Counted from the first letter of the stretch, positions 35,852 through 44,966 are shown. The stretch: 64,000 nucleotides of DNA from Alkalihalobacillus sp. LMS39 (GCF_022812285.1 NZ_CP093300.1:930001-994000), one strand, 5' to 3'. Notes: generated from the sequence alone by a model not told the origin. Program-made: numbers and translations.

Positions 35852-35947
35852 ATGTTAAGAAAGCTTCCTCACGTTTTAAAGGATATGACTGACTTTATCG
35901 CTACGCGTGCAAAAGAACTAAAAAAGATTGCTGAAAGCGCAATTTAG
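35852..35947 (+). CDS. Possible 31-residue peptide or gene remnant
   Basis: Frame MLRKLPHVLKDMTDFIATRA then KELKKIAESAI, stop TAG. AAAGG lies 7 nt before ATG and TATAAT at 35824, but there is no good -35. The amphipathic helical look and the lack of similarity I can name leave a small peptide or the tail of a lost gene. Weak. Confidence 0.25.
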   Translation: MLRKLPHVLKDMTDFIATRAKELKKIAESAI

Positions 35948-35996
35948 AACGATAACAAACATTTTCATATATTCTCACTAATAAGTGTGACTTAAC

Positions 35997-36242
35997 TCAT
36001 CCCCCAATCCCCTTCGCTAACAAAAGAAAAAAGACAAAAAGTAATACAGAAGCATTTAAAACTCCTCCTACTATGGCAGGAAGTAATTTCTTTGAAAGTA
36101 TGGCAAAAACAATCCCGAATATAGATAGTGTTCCAAGAACGATAATACCGATGACCAAGTTTAAGTCAGGTCCTCTTAATAGTAGAAATGAAATAATACT
36201 AGCAAAAAACATGAGTAAAGATAACCATCCGAACTTATTCAT
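35997..36242 (-). CDS. Small membrane protein of unknown function
   Basis: An 81-residue very hydrophobic protein with three predicted helices: about residues 5-22, 28-48 and 53-77. Starts MNKFGWLSLLMFFASIISFL. A strong AGGAGGAG lies 5 nt before ATG, which supports expression. No motif recognised. Stands alone beside a broken GNAT gene. Confidence 0.7.
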   Translation of the reverse strand: MNKFGWLSLLMFFASIISFLLLRGPDLNLVIGIIVLGTLSIFGIVFAILSKKLLPAIVGGVLNASVLLFVFFLLLAKGIGG

Positions 36243-36275
36243 ATTCTCCTCCTACTTCATAATATATCTAGTAAC

Positions 36276-36645
36276 TTACCGAATCGAAAGTTTGTAAATT
36301 TGTTCTTGATAACTATTTTCTTCATGTATTCTTATAAAACCTGTCTTTTCATATAAGCGACTGCTCTCCATATCCTTTGCCTTGATGTTTTATATCAATC
36401 TGAAATCCGCCTATCCAATAATTATCTTCACTATTTGGTGTATAGGAAAGATAAAAGGCACCAATCATTTTATCTTTCACATATAAAAGATAAGGATCTA
36501 ATGCTTCATCCCATGGTTTTAGATATGCATATGCTAGGGATTAGGCAATAGTCGGTACAAAAGACTGTTGGCTTTCGTCTACTGATAGCTTAAATGCTTC
36601 TTCCCAGTTTGCCTTTGTAATGTCATTGATAGTAATCTTAGTCAT
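36276..36645 (-). pseudogene. Decayed GNAT acetyltransferase gene
   Basis: From ATG 36645 the frame begins MTKITINDITKANWEEAFKL and reads to FVPTIA, meets TAA (36543-36541), and continues in frame as SLAYAYLKPWDEALDPYLLY, IGAFYLSYTP and IGGFQIDIKHQGKGYGEQSL. After the acetyl-CoA loop there is a shift and an apparent deletion, then in another frame SRLYEKTGFIRIHEENSYQE to a stop at 36276. At least two lesions, so not functional. The ancestor is a stand-alone GNAT of about 150 residues. Confidence 0.85.
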
Positions 36646-36824
36646 TGCGACTCTCTTTTCATAACGAAAATATATGTATATTTTACCATATAAAACCAAA
36701 AAAATGAACGACTTTTTATTGCTTTGCTAACATGACAGCGGTGAACGCCATTTAAATACACTCTTGTTTTTTTAGAAAGGCTGTGGCAAGGTTATGACTA
36801 GGATAAAGTGAATGGAGGGGTCAT

Positions 36825-38048
36825 GTGAATAATGCTCATGTAACCGGAAGTTTTAAATTAATGAAATCATTAAATCGCACACTTGTGTTAAATATTATTC
36901 GTAAAGATGGACCAATTTCAAGAGCTGAAATTGCGAAAAGAACAAATTTAACCCCACCAACGGTTACGAATATTGTAAACGAATTATTTGAAACCGGAAT
37001 AATAAAAGAAAGTCAGATGGGTCAGTCTAGCGGGGGAAGAAAACCGATTTTACTAACGATAGAACCGACAAGTCATTATGTCATTGGGATTGATGTTGGG
37101 GTTCATAAAGTAAAGGTTGTGTTGGCTGATTTAAATGCGTCGATTACGAATGAAACTATAACAAAAATTAAACAAGGTATAACAGAAGCTGAATTTATGC
37201 AGTTGTTAATTGAAAACGTCTACACAATGTTAGACCAAGCGAATGTCTCAAAGGAAAAAATTGTAGGGATTGGTGTTGGAATGCATGGGATGGTCGACCA
37301 TATTCATGGTGTTGCCTTGTATGCTCCGAATTTACAATTGAAAAATATACCGATAAAACAAACGCTAGAAGCAGAATTTTCACTACCTGTCACTGTTGAA
37401 AACGATGCGAAAGCATTGGCTTTAGGGGAGAAATGGTTTGGCTATGGTGCCGATATTGAAAATATGGTTTGTATTAATGTCGGAATAGGAATTGGTTCTG
37501 GGATTATATTACAAAATAAATTATTCCACGGAAAAGACGGGATTGCTGGTGAAATTGGGCATACTGTTATTGATGAAAATGGACCAATGTGTACTTGTGG
37601 AAACAAAGGATGTTTGCAAACGTTTAGTGCGGGTGAAGCCATCCGAACAAGAGCACTGGAAGGTATAAACAAAGGGAAGGCAACAGCGATCGTCGAGATT
37701 GTGCAAGGAAACTTGGACAAAGTGGACGGTGAAGTTGTGTTTAAAGCAGCCAAAGCGGGTGATGCTTTTGCTAAAGAGGTGCTGACAGAGTCAGGTAAAT
37801 ATTTAGGGATGAGCATTGCGAATTTAATTAATGTGTTAAATCCAGAGTTAGTCGTATTAAGTGGTGGGGTGTCACGAGCGGGTGATTTTTTATTACAACC
37901 TATTCGGTCGATTGTCGAAAAACGAGTATTAACACCATCGGCAAAAGACACGACAATTTGTTTATCAAAACTTGGCCAGCAGGGGACCGTCATCGGAGCG
38001 GTAACACTTGTATTGGCGGAAATGTTTGTTCCAGATGTAAACGCATAA
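36825..38048 (+). CDS. ROK-family transcriptional regulator (XylR/NagC type)
   Basis: A 407-residue repressor. N-terminal winged HTH: SLNRTLVLNIIRKDGPISRA then AEIAKRTNLTPPTVTNIVNE. The ROK sugar-binding/kinase-like domain follows: VIGIDVGVHKVKVVLADLNA, MHGMVDHIHG, and the zinc motif GPMCTCGNKGCLQTF with the preceding GEIGHTV. GTG 36825 follows GGAGGGG closely; ATG 36861 is an alternative. It is directly upstream of galE-galK-galT, and no xyl genes are nearby, so gal control is likelier than xylose control. Confidence 0.9.
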   Translation: MNNAHVTGSFKLMKSLNRTLVLNIIRKDGPISRAEIAKRTNLTPPTVTNIVNELFETGIIKESQMGQSSGGRKPILLTIEPTSHYVIGIDVGVHKVKVVLADLNASITNETITKIKQGITEAEFMQLLIENVYTMLDQANVSKEKIVGIGVGMHGMVDHIHGVALYAPNLQLKNIPIKQTLEAEFSLPVTVENDAKALALGEKWFGYGADIENMVCINVGIGIGSGIILQNKLFHGKDGIAGEIGHTVIDENGPMCTCGNKGCLQTFSAGEAIRTRALEGINKGKATAIVEIVQGNLDKVDGEVVFKAAKAGDAFAKEVLTESGKYLGMSIANLINVLNPELVVLSGGVSRAGDFLLQPIRSIVEKRVLTPSAKDTTICLSKLGQQGTVIGAVTLVLAEMFVPDVNA

Positions 38049-38120
38049 CACTAGATGAGGTGGGAGAGTATCTCACCTAAAAAATTTCGAAAAGAGCAAG
38101 ACAAAAAAAAGTGAGTATGA

Positions 38121-38154
38121 TATACTAAAACTAACTTAATTAAATTAATTAATA
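38121..38154 (+). promoter_or_regulatory. Candidate gal promoter and AT-rich operator
   Basis: TATACT at 38121-38126, followed by a near-palindromic TTAATTAAATTAATTAA (38137-38153). The position just after the -10 box and the ROK gene upstream suggest an operator. -35 is poor. Confidence 0.45.
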
Positions 38155-38185
38155 AAGTATTCTCGATTAAGGAGAGGATTAGATT

Positions 38186-39172
38186 ATGACAATTTTAGTG
38201 ACAGGTGGAGCAGGGTATATTGGAAGCCACACAGCCCTTTATTTACAACAACAAAATGAAGACGTCATCATTTTAGATAATTTACAAAAAGGACATCAAG
38301 AGGCAGTCTTAAACACACCTTTTTATAAAGGAGATTTACGAGACGAAGCTGTGCTTGATGAAATCTTTACAAAACATAACATTACGAGTGTGATTCACTT
38401 TGCGGCAAATTCGCTTGTTGGAGAAAGTGTCACTGCGCCTCTTGAGTACTACGAAAATAATGTGATAGGCTCATATACACTTGTGAAAAAAATGGTAGAG
38501 CATAATGTGAAACAAATTGTGTTTTCTTCTACAGCAGCAACTTACGGTGAACCAGAATCAGTTCCAATTCAAGAAAGTGACCCGACGATTCCAACGAATC
38601 CATACGGAGAAACGAAATTAGCGATTGAAAAATTATTAAAGTGGGCAGATGGCGCTTACGGTTTAAAGTCAGTTTGTCTTCGTTATTTTAACGCAGCAGG
38701 GGCAGACCCAGAAGGAAGAATTGGAGAAGATCACACACCAGAAAGCCATTTAATTCCGCTTGTGCTTCAAGTTGCATTAGGACAACGTGAAACCATCAAA
38801 ATTTTTGGTGATGATTATCCTACAGAAGATGGAAGTTGTGTTCGTGATTATATCCATGTCATGGATTTAGCACAAGCCCATTATTTAGCGTTAAAAAAGC
38901 TTGAAACGACAAATGAGAGTGGCATTTATAATTTAGGAAACGGCACAGGCTTTTCGGTAAAAGAAGTCATTGATGTATGCCGTGAAGTAACGAAAAAGGA
39001 AATTAAAGCGGAAATCGCTGAGCGACGAGCAGGCGATCCAGCGGTGTTAATTGCGTCATCGGAAAAAGCAAAACAAGAGCTTGGCTGGAAACCGAATTAT
39101 GCAGACTTAAACCAAATCATAGAACATGCGTGGACATGGCATCAAAACAATCCAACAGGTTATAAAAAATAA
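38186..39172 (+). CDS. galE: UDP-glucose 4-epimerase GalE
   Basis: A 328-residue NAD-dependent extended SDR interconverting UDP-galactose and UDP-glucose (Leloir pathway). NAD motif TGGAGYIGSHTALYLQ at residue 6; the catalytic Ser and Tyr are in FSSTAATYGEPESVP and NPYGETKLAIE; VCLRYFNAAGADPEGRIGED and SCVRDYIHVMDLAQAHYLAL are typical. AAGGAGAGG precedes ATG. First gene of galE-galK-galT; galK starts 22 nt after its stop. Confidence 0.96.
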   Translation: MTILVTGGAGYIGSHTALYLQQQNEDVIILDNLQKGHQEAVLNTPFYKGDLRDEAVLDEIFTKHNITSVIHFAANSLVGESVTAPLEYYENNVIGSYTLVKKMVEHNVKQIVFSSTAATYGEPESVPIQESDPTIPTNPYGETKLAIEKLLKWADGAYGLKSVCLRYFNAAGADPEGRIGEDHTPESHLIPLVLQVALGQRETIKIFGDDYPTEDGSCVRDYIHVMDLAQAHYLALKKLETTNESGIYNLGNGTGFSVKEVIDVCREVTKKEIKAEIAERRAGDPAVLIASSEKAKQELGWKPNYADLNQIIEHAWTWHQNNPTGYKK

Positions 39173-39194
39173 AAAGAAAAACGGGGGAGTAACA

Positions 39195-40355
39195 ATGGAA
39201 AAGGTTATTGAAACATTTAAAAAAATCTTTGGAAGTAATGAAGATGTTCGGCTCTTTTTTGCACCTGGACGTGTTAATTTAATTGGCGAACATACAGATT
39301 ATAACGGCGGCCACGTGTTTCCTTGTTCATTAAGCATTGGAACATATGCAGCTGTTAAAAAGCGAGAAGATAAAATTGTTCGTTTTTATTCAATGAACTT
39401 TGAACAATTAGGAATTATCGAAACGACGGTAGAGACACTTCACTATGAGGAAGCTCATGATTGGGCGAACTATCCAAAAGGTGTGTTAACTGTTTTACAA
39501 CAAGTAGGAGCTAAAATCGAGAGCGGATTTGATGTTGTTTATTACGGCACAATTCCAAATGGCGCAGGATTATCTTCATCGGCTTCAATTGAACTCGCAA
39601 CAGCTGTAATGGCGAACACATTATATGACCTTGCTTTTGACCAAGTTGAGCTTGTAAAAAAATCACAGCAAGCAGAAAACGAATATATCGGTGTGAATTG
39701 TGGGATTATGGACCAGTTTGCGATTGGAATGGGGAAAAAAGATCATGCCGTCTTTTTGAATTGCCAAACACTAGACTATACGTACTCGCCAATTAAACTT
39801 GATGACATTGCGCTAGTTATCGTAAATACGAATAAGCGTAGAGGATTAGCAGATTCAAAATACAATGAGCGACGTGCTCAATGTGAAGAAGCTTTAGCGA
39901 TATTACAAACAAAAGTCGATGTTCAATCATTAGGGGATTTAACAATTGAACAATTTGAACAATATAAAGACGAGATTCAAGATGAAGTTGTGCAACAGCG
40001 TGCCAAACATGCAGTGTATGAAAATGCACGAACAATTGAAGCGGTGAAAAAATTAAATGAAGGTGACATTGTAGGCTTTGGTAAACTAATGAATGAGTCT
40101 CACATCTCATTACGGGATGATTATGAAGTTACTGGAGTTGAACTCGATACACTCGTTGAAATTGCTTGGAATGAAGGGGCAATTGGAGCGAGAATGACTG
40201 GCGCAGGTTTTGGTGGTTGTACTGTAAACCTTGTAAAAAAAGCTGATGTTTCTTCTTTCGTTAAAGCGGTGGAACAACAATATGAAGCAAAACTAAACAT
40301 TAAACCAGATTGCTATGTCGTTGAAATTGGTGATGGAGCTCGTGAATTAAAGTAG
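39195..40355 (+). CDS. galK: Galactokinase GalK
   Basis: A 386-residue GHMP kinase phosphorylating galactose at C1. The galactokinase signature GRVNLIGEHTDYNGGHVFP is near residue 27; the ATP loop is IPNGAGLSSSASIELATAV; the catalytic base region is NCGIMDQFAIGMG; and the C-terminal GHMP motif is GARMTGAGFGGCTVNLV. ATG 39195 follows GGGGGAG; an upstream reading that overlaps galE is rejected. Full length. Operon with galE and galT. Confidence 0.96.
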   Translation: MEKVIETFKKIFGSNEDVRLFFAPGRVNLIGEHTDYNGGHVFPCSLSIGTYAAVKKREDKIVRFYSMNFEQLGIIETTVETLHYEEAHDWANYPKGVLTVLQQVGAKIESGFDVVYYGTIPNGAGLSSSASIELATAVMANTLYDLAFDQVELVKKSQQAENEYIGVNCGIMDQFAIGMGKKDHAVFLNCQTLDYTYSPIKLDDIALVIVNTNKRRGLADSKYNERRAQCEEALAILQTKVDVQSLGDLTIEQFEQYKDEIQDEVVQQRAKHAVYENARTIEAVKKLNEGDIVGFGKLMNESHISLRDDYEVTGVELDTLVEIAWNEGAIGARMTGAGFGGCTVNLVKKADVSSFVKAVEQQYEAKLNIKPDCYVVEIGDGARELK

Positions 40356-40367
40356 GAGGTTAGTATA

Positions 40368-41891
40368 ATGAGTAAAATCAATATTTATGAACAAATTGAA
40401 CGTCTCATTCAATATGGCATTCAAAAAAAATTACTTCACACTGTTGACGTTGATTATGCTAGAAATCAAATTTTGTCTGTCCTACAACTTTCCGATTATG
40501 AAGAAGTCACGATTGTACGAGAAACACTAGCATCACCTGAAGCGATTTTAGAACAAATCTTACAATGGGCGAAAGAGGAAGGCATACTTGAAATTGATTC
40601 AGTAACTTTCCGTGATTTATTAGATACAAAAATAATGAATTGCATCATGCCAAGACCATCAGAGGTCGTTGGGACGTTTACAAAGCTTTATGAAACAAAC
40701 AGCGCAAAAGAAGCTACTGATTATTTTTATGAATTATCCAAAGCTTCTCATTATATTCGCACAGACCGGATTGCAAAAAATGAGCACTGGTATAGTGAAA
40801 CTGAATACGGAAATTTAGAAATTACGATTAATTTATCAAAGCCGGAAAAAGACCCAAAAGCAATTGCAGCAGCAAAAGGGGCTAAACAATCATCATATCC
40901 AAACTGCTTATTATGTAAAGAAAATGTAGGGTATGAAGGTCGCGTGAATCATCCAGCAAGACAAACGCACCGAATCATCCCAGTGACTTTACAAGGAGAG
41001 CAATGGTATTTTCAATATTCTCCTTATGTGTATTATAATGAGCATGCGATTATGTTTTCGAATGACCATACACCAATGGAAATTTCAAAGGTAGGCTTTG
41101 ACCGCCTATTACATTTTGTCGAGCAGTTCCCGCACTATTTTGTTGGAACAAATGCAGACTTACCGATTGTTGGTGGATCGATATTATCGCATGACCATTT
41201 CCAAGGTGGAAATCATGAGTTCCCGATGGCACAAGCTGAAATAGAAGAAGCTGTAACCTTTGCGGGCTATGAAAATATCGAAGCGGGAATTGTGAACTGG
41301 CCAATGTCGGTCATCCGTCTTCGTGGGGAAGACCGTCATCAATTAACAGAGTTAGCAGATAATATTTATCAATCATGGTGTGAGTATTCGGATGACTCGG
41401 TTGAGGTTCTCGCAAAAACGAGAGAAGAACGTCATAATACCGTGACACCGATAGCCCGTTTTGCGAATGGAAAATATGAGTTTGACGTTGTGCTCCGCAA
41501 TAATCGAACAAATGAAAAGCACCCACTTGGCATTTTTCATCCGCATGATGAAGTGCATCATATTAAAAAAGAAAATATCGGCTTAATTGAAGTGATGGGG
41601 CTCGCTGTCTTGCCAGGTCGATTAAAAGAAGAAATGGAAGTGCTCGCAACTTATTTAGTTGATGAGGAATTTGAACAAAAAGCTAAGCAAGACGAACGAA
41701 CAGAAAAGCATGTAGAATGGGCAATGAAAGTTAAAGCAAATTACTCTAATTTAACAAAAGAAAATGTAACATCGATTTTAAAAGATGAAATCGGCAAAGT
41801 ATTCTCAATTGTACTCGAGCATGCGGGCGTATTTAAACGAAACACTGAAGGGAAAGCCGCATTTCTGCGCTTTATTGAGCAAGTAAAATAA
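40368..41891 (+). CDS. galT: Galactose-1-phosphate uridylyltransferase, type 2 (GalT)
   Basis: A 507-residue firmicute-type GalT (about 500 residues, unlike the 350-residue E. coli type) exchanging UMP between UDP-glucose and galactose-1-phosphate. Family features: the C-terminal half with ILSHDHFQGGNHEFPMA, which holds the HxH motif, FSNDHTPMEISKVGFDRLLH, NTVTPIARF and HPHDEVHHIKKENIGLIEVM. TAGGAGG lies 8-9 nt before ATG and 12 nt after galK. It completes the Leloir set; the terminator at 41962 ends the operon. Confidence 0.96.
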   Translation: MSKINIYEQIERLIQYGIQKKLLHTVDVDYARNQILSVLQLSDYEEVTIVRETLASPEAILEQILQWAKEEGILEIDSVTFRDLLDTKIMNCIMPRPSEVVGTFTKLYETNSAKEATDYFYELSKASHYIRTDRIAKNEHWYSETEYGNLEITINLSKPEKDPKAIAAAKGAKQSSYPNCLLCKENVGYEGRVNHPARQTHRIIPVTLQGEQWYFQYSPYVYYNEHAIMFSNDHTPMEISKVGFDRLLHFVEQFPHYFVGTNADLPIVGGSILSHDHFQGGNHEFPMAQAEIEEAVTFAGYENIEAGIVNWPMSVIRLRGEDRHQLTELADNIYQSWCEYSDDSVEVLAKTREERHNTVTPIARFANGKYEFDVVLRNNRTNEKHPLGIFHPHDEVHHIKKENIGLIEVMGLAVLPGRLKEEMEVLATYLVDEEFEQKAKQDERTEKHVEWAMKVKANYSNLTKENVTSILKDEIGKVFSIVLEHAGVFKRNTEGKAAFLRFIEQVK

Positions 41892-41961
41892 AAAAACGTG
41901 GTGAGTCTTTTCTAGAATAATCTTTCAAAGCTTCACTGCTTTACATTATATGTTAAGAAAG

Positions 41962-42008
41962 AGCACCCGAAGGCATGGTTATGTGTCAGCTTCGGGTGCT
42001 TTGTTTTG
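41962..42008 (+). terminator. Terminator of the gal operon
   Basis: 11-bp perfect stem AGCACCCGAAG / CTTCGGGTGCT with a 17-nt loop, followed by TTGTTTTG. Confidence 0.85.
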
Positions 42009-42031
42009 TGCGCGGAGTAGCGCAAATAGTT

Positions 42032-42210
42032 CGGACATATATTCCGCTATTTCGTGTAAATCAAGCTCATTTCGAATCGTAGCGGACATCTGTTCCGTTA
42101 TTTGACCGTGATAGTGTGGAAGTTCTTTTAAATTAGTGATTTAGCGGAACAGATGTCCGATAGCATATGAAAAACGTACATGATTCCTAAAATAGCGGAA
42201 CGTATGTCCG
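42032..42210. repeat. Family 2 quartet element, locus B
   Basis: CGGACATATATTCCG at 42032, CGGACATCTGTTCCG at 42083, then CGGAACAGATGTCCG at 42145 and CGGAACGTATGTCCG at 42196. Spacings 51, 62, 51 bp. The intervals are not complementary except for a few bases next to the 15-mers. Between convergent galT and the CobW GTPase gene; it nearly touches the stop codon of the latter at 42218. Confidence 0.93.
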
Positions 42211-42217
42211 GAAGAAC

Positions 42218-43399
42218 TTACACAAACGCAGGTAGTGGGTCAGAAAACTGTGCCCAGTCTAAAGACAACTCTTCTTCTGTTAATAAACAAGTATCAAGTG
42301 ACGCTTCAATTTGAGCTTGGTCCATATCGATACCAATAAAAACAAGCTCAGTGATGCGGTCCCCATATTGCGGGTGCCATTTTTCTTTTAACTCCGGTTC
42401 TTCTGCTAACACTTGCTGTTGTTCTGCTTCAGGGTAAGCAGCAACCCACTCTCCAGCTCCTTGGATGGAGATGGTTGGTCCTGCTTGTGATAGTAATCCC
42501 GCCATATTGTTTCTTGAGGCGACCCAGAAAAAGCCTTTCGCACGAACAACATCACTTGGCCATTTTTCAAACCAGTTCATAAGTCGTTCTGGATGGAACG
42601 GAAGCTGACGTCGGTATACAAAAGAGGCGATCCCGTATTCTTCTGTTTCGGGAATATGCTCTTCATTAAGCTCTTTTATCCAACCAGCTGACTGACTCGC
42701 TTTTTCAAAATCAAATGAACGAGTATGTAAGATAGAAGGTAAATCCACTTTTCCATAAGAAGTTGTAATTATCGTTGCATCGGGATTTAATTTTTTCAAT
42801 AGTAAGCGTAGTTCTACGATGTCTTCTTCATCTAATAAGTCTGTTTTGTTTAAAAGGATGACATTGGCGAACTCAATTTGGTCAAGTAATAGGTCAGACA
42901 CTTCTCGAATGTCAGACTCATCTGTTCCTTGTTTGCGGTCTAGCAATGACTCGCCTGATTCATAATCATCCCAAAAACGGGCAGCATCAACAACAGTGAC
43001 CATCGTATCAAGCTGACACTTTGTTGTTAAATCAATGCCAATCTCTTCATCAATGTATGTAAACGTTTGGGCGACAGGAATCGGTTCACTAATTCCAGAC
43101 GATTCTATGACAATATAATCAACATTACCTTCATCGACAATTCTTTCTACTTCAACTAGTAAATCTTCACGCAATGTACAGCAAATACAGCCATTTTGCA
43201 GTTCAACGACTTTTTCTTCAGTTCTTGAAATATCACCGTTTTTAATTAACGCGCCATCAATATTGATTTCACTCATATCATTGACAATGACGGCAATTTT
43301 CAAGCCTTCTTTGTTCGTTAATATATGTTGCAAAAGTGTCGTTTTCCCGGCACCTAAATATCCACTTAATACCGTAACAGGGACTCCCATTCGGTTCAC
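42218..43399 (-). CDS. CobW/COG0523 GTPase, probable zinc metallochaperone (YciC/ZagA-like)
   Basis: A 393-residue G3E-family GTPase. Walker A in LSGYLGAGKTTLLQHIL near residue 11; the metal motif CxCC in NGCICCTLREDLLVEVERI; base-recognition NKTD in VILLNKTDLLDEEDI. The CobW C-terminal domain ends in GDRITELVFIGIDMDQAQIE. A Zur box sits just upstream, so expression in zinc shortage and a role in handing zinc to client enzymes are well supported by analogy with ZagA. Start ATG 43399 after a GGAGTG site. Confidence 0.9.
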   Translation of the reverse strand: MNRMGVPVTVLSGYLGAGKTTLLQHILTNKEGLKIAVIVNDMSEINIDGALIKNGDISRTEEKVVELQNGCICCTLREDLLVEVERIVDEGNVDYIVIESSGISEPIPVAQTFTYIDEEIGIDLTTKCQLDTMVTVVDAARFWDDYESGESLLDRKQGTDESDIREVSDLLLDQIEFANVILLNKTDLLDEEDIVELRLLLKKLNPDATIITTSYGKVDLPSILHTRSFDFEKASQSAGWIKELNEEHIPETEEYGIASFVYRRQLPFHPERLMNWFEKWPSDVVRAKGFFWVASRNNMAGLLSQAGPTISIQGAGEWVAAYPEAEQQQVLAEEPELKEKWHPQYGDRITELVFIGIDMDQAQIEASLDTCLLTEEELSLDWAQFSDPLPAFV

Positions 43400-43409
43400 T
43401 CCTTTTAAA

Positions 43410-43424
43410 TAGTAATCATTACGA
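43410..43424 (-). promoter_or_regulatory. Zur box upstream of the CobW GTPase
   Basis: Minus strand TCGTAATGATTACTA, one base from the Bacillus Zur consensus TCGTAATnATTACGA; 11 bp before the start codon, so repression by zinc-loaded Zur is likely. Confidence 0.8.
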
Positions 43425-43592
43425 ATAATAAGTATAACGAAACAAACCCAGTTTGTAAATAGGAACGATTCTTATTTGGTTCTTAGTAAAGATGACACCC
43501 TAAACAGACACAAAATAAACAAACAAAAACAAAAGTAAATAAACTATAATAAAAGAAAACAAAATAAAATAAAAAAATAGGAGTTGAGAATA

Positions 43593-44876
43593 ATGGATAT
43601 TCATGTGCTTCATCCCGCTGATCAAATTATTATGATAATGGAAAGAGTATACGAATCAGGATTAACAACAACATCGGGAGGGAATATTTCGATTTATGAT
43701 GAAAACGGAAATATATGGATTACTCCAGCAAGTGTCGATAAAGGCTCGTTAACGAGGCGGGATATTGTGAAAGTAAACGCTGATGGAACAGTGGAAGGAA
43801 TTCATAAGCCTTCAAGTGAATTTCCGTTTCATCAACTCATTTATAAAGCACGCAGCGATATTAAAGCTGTCATCCATGCTCATCCACCAGCACTTGTTGC
43901 ATTTAGTATCGTTAGAAAAGTACCGAATACATGGATGGTGCCGAGTGTGCAACATGTATGCGGAGAAGTCGGACTAGCAACATATGCTCTACCGGGAAGT
44001 ACGGAGTTAGGCGAAAATATTGCTGATGTTTTTAAAGAAGGAATTAATACGGTTATTTTAGAAAATCACGGTGTTGTTGTGGGGTTCCCAGATTTATTTA
44101 AAGCATATAAAGCATTTGAAACATTAGATTTTAGTGCGAGAATTGAGCTTGAAGCAAGTCGAATCGGTAAGCCGACCGAAATAAAAAAAGAACTGTTAGA
44201 AAAACATAAAGTAGATACGAAGGAATTAGAGGACTTCATTCCAGAATCATATGGAATACGAGAGCGAGACTTACGAACAGAAATGTGTCAATTGATTCAC
44301 CGTGCTTATAAACAACAGTTGTTTACGAGTACTCAAGGGACGTTTTCACACCGATTATCTGATAATTCCTTTTTAATAACTCCATATGATATCGATAGAA
44401 AATATATAGAACCTGGTGATATTGTCCGCATTGAAAATGGCAAAAAAGAAATCGGAAGAACTCCAAGTCGTGCGGCGATGTTTCATCAATCAATATATGA
44501 ATTACACCCACATATTGAATCAATAATAATTGCTCACCCGCCACACTTTATGGCTTTTGCAGTAACTGATATTCATTTTGATTCAAGAACGATACCAGAA
44601 AGTTATTTGCTTTTGAAAAATGTACCGAAATTAGAGTATGAAGCACCTTATGTTGAACCGAAAAAAGCAGCCGAGGTTTTTAATAAACAAACACCTCTTG
44701 CCATCGTAAAAAATGATTGTGTTATCGTAACAGGGAAGAATTTATTACATGCTTTTGACCGATTAGAAGTAGCAGAGTATAGCGCGAAAGCCCTTATTTC
44801 TTCAGTGGGTATCGGTGACATTGTTCATATTAGCGATAAGGAAATTAGCGATTTAGAAGAAGCTTTTAATCTATAA
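43593..44876 (+). CDS. Tandem class II aldolase/adducin protein with degenerate second domain
   Basis: A 427-residue cytoplasmic protein made of two class II aldolase folds. Domain 1 (about 1-205) has the expected residues: SGGNIS phosphate loop, Glu76 in SSEFPFH, zinc His95/His97 in IHAHPPA and His159 in LENHGVVV. Domain 2 (about 225-427) keeps the frame (IIAHPPHFMAF, AIVKNDCVIV) but has lost Glu (RAAMFH) and two zinc His. TAGGAG lies 9 nt before ATG 43593. It precedes rhaEW in the same direction. A sugar-phosphate aldolase role is likely; the substrate (fuculose/rhamnulose type) is uncertain. Confidence 0.85.
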   Translation: MDIHVLHPADQIIMIMERVYESGLTTTSGGNISIYDENGNIWITPASVDKGSLTRRDIVKVNADGTVEGIHKPSSEFPFHQLIYKARSDIKAVIHAHPPALVAFSIVRKVPNTWMVPSVQHVCGEVGLATYALPGSTELGENIADVFKEGINTVILENHGVVVGFPDLFKAYKAFETLDFSARIELEASRIGKPTEIKKELLEKHKVDTKELEDFIPESYGIRERDLRTEMCQLIHRAYKQQLFTSTQGTFSHRLSDNSFLITPYDIDRKYIEPGDIVRIENGKKEIGRTPSRAAMFHQSIYELHPHIESIIIAHPPHFMAFAVTDIHFDSRTIPESYLLLKNVPKLEYEAPYVEPKKAAEVFNKQTPLAIVKNDCVIVTGKNLLHAFDRLEVAEYSAKALISSVGIGDIVHISDKEISDLEEAFNL

Positions 44877-44897
44877 AAAAATGCATTGCCCTTTAAA

Positions 44898-44966
44898 ACA
44901 AACATAAAAAAAGTATTTCAAAAGAAAACAAACGTATGTTATAGTAGTGATACAAACATAAATAAA
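44898..44966 (+). promoter_or_regulatory. Candidate rha promoter and operator region
   Basis: Three related motifs ACAAACATAAA (44898), ACAAACGTA (44928) and ACAAACATAAA (44952) surround a possible TATAGT -10 box at 44940. Similar ACAAA-rich repeats precede the aldolase gene (43511-43545). A DeoR-type operator is inferred. Confidence 0.4.

Noticed and set aside
36825-38048. Assignment as xylose repressor xylR
   Set aside because: Family similarity is to ROK regulators in general; there are no xyl genes, and the downstream genes are galETK.
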